The notes below the pieces were generated by a model. That model was not told the DNA's origin. It saw nothing but the letters and a program-made list of their open reading frames with translations, and ran no database searches. From Ophiosphaerella korrae (taxonomy: Eukaryota > Ascomycota > Dothideomycetes > Pleosporales > Phaeosphaeriaceae), in contig JALNQF010000762.1 of the NCBI GenBank assembly GCA_028456385.1, positions 1-14,769 of the forward strand: a stretch of 14,769 nt of DNA. The letters run 5' to 3'. Each line of letters starts with the position of its first letter. The first letter of the stretch is position 1. The position numbers and the translations under genes are program-made. Shown here piece by piece: positions 9,701-14,769 of the stretch.

Positions 9701-11348
9701 ATTATTAGAATATTATAAACTTTATTACTTTAGAATTACGTTCTTTCTAGTCTTTATATACTTTCTCTATACTTATAACTAGTAAGTATTTCTAAATAAA
9801 CTTCTATTCTTTATTTTATTCTACTATATCTATTATTATATAGCTATTATAGCTATATATATTTAACTTAGTATACTCTATACTTCTTATATTTACTTAT
9901 CTTTTATTTCCTTATAGTCTTTAGGAGAAGACTATAGTAGTCTCTTTATTTAGTACTAGTCCTTTAGCCTAGATTAATAGGGTCTAGAGCTCTTCTTCTT
10001 CTAAGTCTTCTATTAGAAGGTCTATTATACGTTTTATTTCTTTAAGCTATACTTAAGTTCTACTTTCTTTTATTTCTACTACTCTATTCTTCTATAAGTA
10101 TAATCTTACTATCTACTTACTAAAAAGATATATATAGTAGTTATTATTATAATAAAAGGTCTTATTAAGTATTACGTACTATATTTCTCTACTCTTAGCT
10201 ACTTTTTCTTAATATTTAGCTTATATTTTTAGTACTTCCTTTTTATTCTTAGTTATTTTTAACTATATTTTTTTCTTTAAGTCTTTACTTCTATAGTCTT
10301 TTATAAAGTGTTTTAATTTCTTATATTTATAATATACTATATCTTTTTTCTATTTAGAATAGTAATCTTTTATATAGTAGCTTTTCTTACTATAGTTAAA
10401 GTATATAAAGTTCTTATTCTTCTTTTTCTTTTTATCTTTATTAGAGTTAAGGATTATAAGGTCTCTAGTATCTTGATTTCTAGATTATCCTCTATACTTA
10501 TTTATTCTCTATTCCTAGAAGTTGTTATTAATTTATATTGCTTGTTATTTTATAGCTTCTAATATCTTTAGCTTTTCTATATAGATTATTTTATAATAAA
10601 TTCTTAATTTTAGTCTTAGTTTAAACTATAATATTAGGTATAGTTTATTCTATTCTATATTTTATAATAGTTATTTAAACTATAATATATATTTAGGAAT
10701 ACTATTATATTATATAAGCTTCTTAAGCTTCTCTTTAGCTTATTAGGTAATATTTATATCTCTAAATTCTACTTTTATTTATTTAGTAAAGTATTTATAA
10801 CTTCTAAAGATAGCTCTTATTTTATCTTTCTATATTCCTATAGTATATATTATATAATCTATCTAGTAAAGCTTAAACTATCTTATTATATCCTCTTTAA
10901 AGTATATTCTAATATATATTACTTTCTTATCTTCTCTATTAAAGTATAGTACTTATATATTAATCTAAAGTTATACTAATTCTATAAAAGGTCTTAGTTT
11001 TTCTTTTATTCTATTAAACTACTTAAGTATAGGTATCTTTAGTAGTTTCTTTATTATACTTATCTTTAGTCTTTAGGTAATTTATTCTATTATATTCTAT
11101 CCTTTTATATTAGCTTTAATCTAGGCTTTGTTCTAGTTAATATAATCTTATAGTTCCTTATTCTATATTTCTAGTGTATTAATTATTAGTTATTTAAGTA
11201 TATCTTAACTACTACCTAGTTAGTTCTATCTAACTTATAGCTACTTAGAAGTGCTTTACCTCTTTTCTTAGTTAAACTTTCTACTATTATATTAGCTAGA
11301 CTATATACTACTTACATATTACTTCTCCTAATAACTAAATTAGTAAGT
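9701..11348 (-). pseudogene. gag: gypsy gag relic with two CCHC zinc knuckles
   Basis: Gag forms the particle that packages the element's RNA. Minus-strand text around 10620-10900 shows a retrotransposon gag domain: KDKIRAIFRSYKYFTK, then AKEKLKKLI and YNSIPKYIL followed by FK, a helical layout typical of the family. Nearer its C-terminus (10358-10411) lies YFNYSKKSYYIKDYYSK, where the CX2CX4HX4C spacing is intact but Cys and His have become Tyr. A second knuckle (10292-10337) reads YYKYKKLKHFIKDY with its His retained. The linker to protease, about 9300-10240, was not resolved into domains. The start codon was not identified; the sequence between the gag domain and the 5' LTR is about 400 bases. 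Confidence 0.85.
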
Positions 11349-11892
11349 TGTAATAGGGTCTCTTTTGTAGACTACAAGTAACTCTTCTAGTATTATTAGT
11401 AGATTAGAAAGTAATAATAAAAGCTTATATAGTAATTAAGTAATAACTATAAATAATAGTTAATTTATATATATAATATAAAGTATTAGTATTTTAGGTT
11501 AGAGATTAGATTGCTAATAATATCCTAATAATACGTATTACTACTAACTATATACTTAGTACTCTCTTAGTACTTTATAACTTTATATTTACTAAGATTA
11601 TAAATTTATATATTTGTTATAAATCTCTATTATAGTTAGTTTCCTAATTAAGTTTATTATCTTATAAGTTATTACCTTACTTGTCTTATACTTTATTAGT
11701 AACTAAGTTAATACTAATTAGTTCTATCTTAATTTCTCTTGTTATACTTATAATATTAGGGGATTATATTATATATCTTAATTATAAGTTATCTTTTAAT
11801 CTAAGTTATTACTTTACTTGTCTTATACTTTATTAGCGCCTAAGTTAAGACTAATTAGCTCTAACTCGATTTCTCTTATTATACCTATAATA
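11349..11892 (-). repeat. 5' LTR of the gypsy element (right)
   Basis: The longer of the two LTRs. It starts TGTAATAGGG on the + strand and ends near TATAATA, where CA has probably become TA. It contains a diverged internal tandem repeat with a period of 137 bases: 11667-11757 resembles 11804-11892. The left LTR has a more damaged version of the same arrangement. In a complete element this LTR would hold the promoter, but no TATA box can be separated from the A/T background. Copia coding sequence begins immediately outside it. Confidence 0.82.
11667..11892. repeat. 137-bp-period tandem repeat inside the LTR
   Basis: AAGTTATTAC, then TTACTTGTCTTATACTTTATTAG, occurs at 11667 and again at 11804 with one RIP-type difference (C to T). 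Similarity continues through the CTAATTAG and AATTTCTCTT-like segments to the ends of both copies. The second copy ends at the LTR edge. The repeat was probably part of the ancestral LTR, since the left LTR also shows traces of both units. Confidence 0.7.
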
Positions 11893-12508
11893 TTTTATAA
11901 TATTATAACTAGCTTAATTTATTATAAACCTAAGTTCTACTTACTATAAGGCTACTAATTAAGTACTTCTATACTTTTCTTATATAAGATAAAGAGTACT
12001 ATATCTAAGAAGAAGTAAATTTTTATAAGTAGCTAGTAATACTTTATTTACTAATAATACTATAGACTATAAAAGCTTATAAAGCTATATAATTAAACTT
12101 TGTAATAGCTTTATTATATAAAGAGTAAATAAGTAAGATATAGTTACTACTTCTTTAACTAAAGCTAAGTTACTAGCCCTATTCTAAGTAGCTAAAGAAG
12201 TAAGCTTTAAATTAAAACTTCTTAATAAACTATATATTAAGCTCTCTATAAACTATATTACAATCTAGTATAATAATACTTAAGTAATCTAGCTTATTAC
12301 TAAAGAACTATCTAAGGTATAAACTAAGCTTTAGTACGTTAATACCTATAATTATTAGCTAAAATAAGAAGTCTCTACTAGCTAAATTAAAGTAGAATAT
12401 ACTCTCTTAATAGAGATACTAGTAGATAGCTTTATAAAAGTCTTACTAGTAAATAAATAAGAAAGCTTCTTAAAATAGCTAAGACTAATAAAAGTAATAA
12501 AATACTAA
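11893..12508 (+). pseudogene. pol: Ty1/copia pol relic: RT end and RNase H
   Basis: Frame 2 carries the C-terminal part of a copia polyprotein without a frameshift. It opens with a segment like the end of reverse transcriptase (NLSSTYYKATN at 11927, then VLLYFSYIR), followed by RNase H: VASNTLFTNNTIDYKSL (from 12029), SYIIKLCNSFII, DIVTTSLTKAKLLALF (from about 12137), then a YNNT box standing for CDNT, VNTYNY for the HxDIHNH stretch, and LLIEILVDSFIKVLL for the closing P-x-E-M-x-AD-x-x-TK-x-L. Several catalytic Asp/Glu positions have become Asn/Lys. Stops are TAA/TAG. Gag, integrase and most of RT are missing: the relic begins at the gypsy LTR edge, and no copia RT is seen on the other side of the gypsy element. 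Confidence 0.9.
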
Positions 12509-12613
12509 ACAATATATAAAGTACTTTTTAATAAAATCTAAGACTACTTTAATAATCTTATATTTATTTTATAAATATCTAGCTTACTAATAAGTTAATA
12601 ACTTAAAAGAGTA
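12509..12613. other. copia 3' spacer with possible polypurine tract
   Basis: A short stretch between the end of copia pol and the proposed 3' LTR. It ends with AAAAGAG at about 12605-12611, a reasonable remnant of a polypurine tract just before the LTR start. Confidence 0.4.
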
Positions 12614-12800
12614 TATTAGATAAGTTATATAAATATATAATACGTAATTAGATACCTAATAGTATATATATAGAGAGGCGTAATAGGTTCTAGGTATACT
12701 TAGAATCTATTAATTAGTTTACTTAAGCTAGTATAGTATTCTAATTAGCTTAGTATATAAGTGTAATAATTACTAAGCTACTAACCCTACTATAACTAAA
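12614..12800 (+). repeat. probable copia 3' LTR
   Basis: The start TATTAGATAAG is what RIP would make of TGTTGGATAAG, the usual opening of copia LTRs, and it lies about 105 bases after the pol relic, as expected for a 3' LTR. It contains a TATATAA box at 12754-12760 in its downstream part. The end is uncertain: a TATAACTA near 12791-12798 could be a former CA end. No second copy of this LTR was found in the window, which agrees with the loss of the copia 5' half. Confidence 0.5.
12754..12760 (+). promoter_or_regulatory. TATA-like box in copia LTR
   Basis: TATATAA lies about 140 bases inside the proposed copia LTR and is followed by GTGTAATAATTAC, which retains a TG. Its position fits the U3/R border of short LTRs. 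In sequence this AT-rich, chance occurrence is likely. Confidence 0.3.
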
Positions 12801-13485
12801 AAGATTATAGCTTTAACTTTTACAAATAAAGGAATTAAATTAAGGATCTTATATATAAGAAAATAAACTACGTTAGTATAACTAATATAATAAAGAAACT
12901 AGCTCCTTAATAGAAATAGTATTAAAGATCTAGCTTACTACTATCTTAAGAGACTTAGCTAAGACTACTATAGCGCTAATATATAGATAGAGCGTAAGGC
13001 TAAAGATAGATAGATAAAGAGATTAATTAATCTACTTAGTTTATATTACAAGATGCGAGCTAAGGAATAAGTAGGAGATAATTATTAATTAAAGAGCTAT
13101 CTAAGCTAGGCTACTTATATATAGTAGAGTAGCTTAAATAGCTTATATAGCTTACTTACTACTATAGGCTTACCTAAATTGTATAGAGTAAAGCTCTAAC
13201 TTATAATATACTTTCTAGGTAAGCTACGTAGTAAAGCTATTTAATAAGTTTTGTAGTAGTTATCTAAACTTAGTTAAAAATACCTTTACCTATAATTTTA
13301 TTTGTTTTAAGCTTATACGTAGGTACTAAGCGCTTATATGCTACGCGTAGTATATTTAGAGTTTTCTTAGCCTTATAAACTCTTTAGTAACTCTTATTAT
13401 AGCTATTATAAGTTACTATTTTTAAAGCTTTTAAAGCTTACTTTTTATATTAGTAATTATTATACTAACTTGTTCTTATAGAGTA
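12801..13485 (+). other. unassigned relic DNA
   Basis: No domain was recognised. One + strand frame around 12920-13200 gives protein-like pieces (LRDLAKTTIALIYR, then VYITRCELRN), suggesting further coding relic, but I cannot confirm it. Several TG dinucleotides survive (near 13055, 13182, 13252 and 13312). GATGCGAGCTA at 13052-13062 is an exact inverted match to bases 498-508. Confidence 0.35.
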
Positions 13486-13539
13486 AAGCTAAGAAAGCTA
13501 CTTATACTTGTATATCTTACTCTTATACTACTTCTAAAG

Positions 13540-13572
<33 letters not shown>

Positions 13573-14640
13573 AGAAGAAAAAAAAGTATACTAAAAAGAC
13601 TCTAGTACTATAGACGCTCTTACTTCTACTCTCTTATACTTCTTCTTTTAAGGGAGTTATAGGTACTCTTTATAAAGAGCTTTACCTCTACTATACTTAT
13701 AGCGCGTTAGTAGGCTACTCTAATAAGAGCTACTATAACTTCTTTAGAGAAGGGGTTTAGCGTTATATACACTATACTACTAATAGCTATAGCTACGTTC
13801 TTATATAAGTTAATTTAAAAATTTTATTCTAGCTCTTTAATTTACTACTTTAAGAGCTACTCTAGCTCTTTATCTAATATTAGTTAACTAACTTATATTA
13901 TAGCCCTAAGATTACTTACTACGCTACTATTACTTTTATTACTACTTAGGCCTATAAGGCTCTAGAGAGAAAGCTTAAAGCTCTCTAAAAAACTTTCTAT
14001 ATACTACTTAGTAAGGTTATAGAGAAGACTCTAGGTCTTTAGACTCTTTTACTACCTCTACCCTAACTTTAACCTACGCCTATACTTACGCCTACTACTA
14101 TTACTACTCTTACCTCTACCTATAATCTTACTACTACTATACTTACTAAGGCTACTATTATAATAGGAGTAGTTACTACTTTACTAGCTAGAGACGCTTA
14201 AGCTAAAGAGGCTTTTACGCGTTATCTATATATAAAGGTACTTCTTAGTAAGTTTATTAATCTTATATTTTAAATAGATACTTTATTTTAAGCTTAGCTC
14301 TAAGCTTTAGCTCTACGCTTTAGCGCTTTAATTTAAAGACTTCTTTATAGCTCTATACTCTACTTTTATAATTTTTATAACTTAAGCTTAGCTTATATAT
14401 CTTTAAGGTTAAGGTAAGCTTTAAATCTCTTAAATTACTACTCTAGAAGGTACTTAGTTAGGCTATCTACTAGTATCTCGCTTGTTAGTATATATAATAC
14501 TTAAAATAAGCCTCTAGTATACTCTTATCTTAGCTATATATTCTATATATCTATATAACGTAAGTACGTTAATACTCTCTTATTTTTACCTATAATAAGT
14601 CTAATTATTTACTAATTATTATAGAAAATAGTCTAAGTAG
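13486..14640 (+). pseudogene. unrecognised coding relic with (ACT)10 tract, frame 3
   Basis: Frame 3 gives continuous protein-like text for about 380 codons, interrupted by TAA/TAG only. In order it has a basic start (SKAKKATYTC), a Thr run coded by (ACT)10 followed by KKKKKYTKK, a segment FKGVIGTLYKELYLYYTYSA then GYSNKSYYNFFREGV (about 13650-13755), a helical piece AYKALERKLKAL (about 13950-13986), a Thr/Pro/Leu-rich linker (about 14055-14140), and ARDA, a stop, then AKEAFTRYLYIKVLLSKFIN (about 14189-14260). The mix of basic low-complexity and helical segments would suit a nucleic-acid-binding or structural protein of a mobile element, but no family was recognised, and a host gene duplicated and then mutated is equally possible. 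The start and the true end are not defined. Confidence 0.45.
13541..13571 (+). repeat. (ACT)10 microsatellite
   Basis: Ten uninterrupted ACT units (13542-13571). In frame 3 they encode a run of Thr directly before a Lys run. The unit contains neither CA nor TG, so RIP cannot mutate it, which may explain why it is perfect. Confidence 0.95.
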
Positions 14641-14769
14641 CTCTTAGGTCTAATATAAGCTGTTAAAAAAGCCTTTTTAATACTATTACTTCTTTACTTA
14701 CGTACTTAAGCGCAAGTAGCTTAGCTTTAGTAGTAGAAGTAGTTACTATAGCTTATTACGCTACCTTCT
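14641..14769. other. unassigned sequence at window end
   Basis: Nothing recognisable. The text still has the RIP signature and may continue the preceding relic beyond the window. Confidence 0.3.

Larger units (their letters stand above)
4719..11892 (-). mobile_element. Ty3/gypsy chromovirus LTR retrotransposon, RIP-inactivated
   Basis: A copy-and-paste retrotransposon of about 7.2 kb, read on the minus strand. It is bounded by two related LTRs (4719-5170 and 11349-11892). The inside carries, in minus-strand order, a gag domain with two CCHC zinc knuckles, an aspartic protease, reverse transcriptase, RNase H, integrase and a chromodomain. The order PR-RT-RH-IN identifies Ty3/gypsy (Metaviridae type) rather than copia, and the C-terminal chromodomain places it with the chromoviruses, a common group in ascomycetes. 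A polypurine tract abuts the 3' LTR. No clear tRNA primer-binding site is seen next to the 5' LTR, and no target-site duplication is found. All protein domains are riddled with RIP stops and lost metal ligands, so the copy cannot be autonomous. Confidence 0.93.
1..14769. other. RIP-mutated, AT-rich repeat block
   Basis: The whole window shows extreme loss of CA and TG dinucleotides with an excess of TA. Bases 1-300 contain no CA and a single TG. CG dinucleotides persist, which argues against simple CpG methylation decay and for repeat-induced point mutation, the premeiotic C-to-T process of filamentous ascomycetes that prefers CpA on both strands. The effect on genes is uniform: CAA/CAG and TGG become stops, TGC/TGT become Tyr codons, CAC becomes TAC, GGA becomes AGA, and ACA/CCA/GCA become Ile/Leu/Val codons. 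Recognisable transposon proteins of three classes carry exactly these changes. RIP index values were not computed. Confidence 0.96.

Noticed and set aside
11300..11348. A tRNA primer-binding site beside the 5' LTR.
   Set aside because: The minus strand after the LTR reads ACTTACTAATTTAG. It has no TGG start and no clear match to a tRNA 3' end, and RIP makes any reconstruction unsafe.
11366..11372. An alternative LTR start at TGTAGAC.
   Set aside because: Similarity to the left LTR extends about 17 bases further left (the AGGTCTCTT region), which supports the TG at 11349 instead.
1..14769. A CRISPR array, tRNA or rRNA gene, bacterial operon or active biosynthetic cluster.
   Set aside because: No regularly spaced identical repeats, no tRNA box A/B arrangement and no conserved rRNA sequence were seen. 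All recognised genes are eukaryotic transposon relics.
1..14769. Mitochondrial or other naturally AT-rich DNA, or an alternative genetic code with TAA/TAG read as Gln.
   Set aside because: In-frame TAA/TAG do sit at Gln positions of transposon proteins, but also at Trp positions. Cys, His and Gly codons are changed as well, and CA/TG loss extends through noncoding LTRs. RIP explains all of this; a recoded genetic code does not.

Overview
The window is a piece of AT-rich, transposon-filled DNA from a filamentous ascomycete (Pezizomycotina). The main evidence is a very strong repeat-induced point mutation (RIP) signature. CA and TG dinucleotides are almost gone (bases 1-300 contain no CA and one TG), TA is in great excess, and CG sites are still present. 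This pattern fits RIP acting on CpA on both strands rather than ordinary CpG deamination. No intact gene survives. Every coding region is a relic whose in-frame stops are TAA/TAG, as expected from CAA, CAG and TGG codons, and whose Cys, His, Gln, Trp and Gly codons are systematically altered. Species and genus cannot be told from this sequence.

Layout. (1) Bases 1-665 are the 3' part of a Tc1/mariner-type DNA transposon on the + strand: the end of a DDE transposase, a 3' untranslated region with a hairpin, and a right terminal inverted repeat next to a TA. (2) Bases 668 to about 3950 hold an unrecognised + strand coding relic that stays in one frame for about 3.2 kb. A second, less certain stretch in another frame runs from about 4016 to 4723. 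(3) Bases 4719-11892 are a nearly complete, heavily mutated Ty3/gypsy LTR retrotransposon of the chromovirus type on the minus strand. In element order it has the 5' LTR (right), gag with two CCHC zinc knuckles, protease, reverse transcriptase, RNase H, integrase with a GPY/F-like tail, a chromodomain, a polypurine tract and the 3' LTR (left). (4) From base 11893, directly at the LTR edge, a 5'-truncated Ty1/copia pol relic on the + strand begins. It covers the end of reverse transcriptase and the RNase H domain, followed by a probable copia 3' LTR near 12614-12800. (5) Bases 12800-14769 hold further + strand relics that I cannot assign, including a frame of about 380 codons with an (ACT)10 tract and Thr/Pro-rich linkers.

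The parts do not form a working system. They are layers of mobile elements that landed in, or were joined within, a silenced region. The odd points are that the two flanks of the gypsy element do not join into one copia element and show no target-site duplication, that one LTR lacks about 87 bases, and that two long coding relics remain unidentified.
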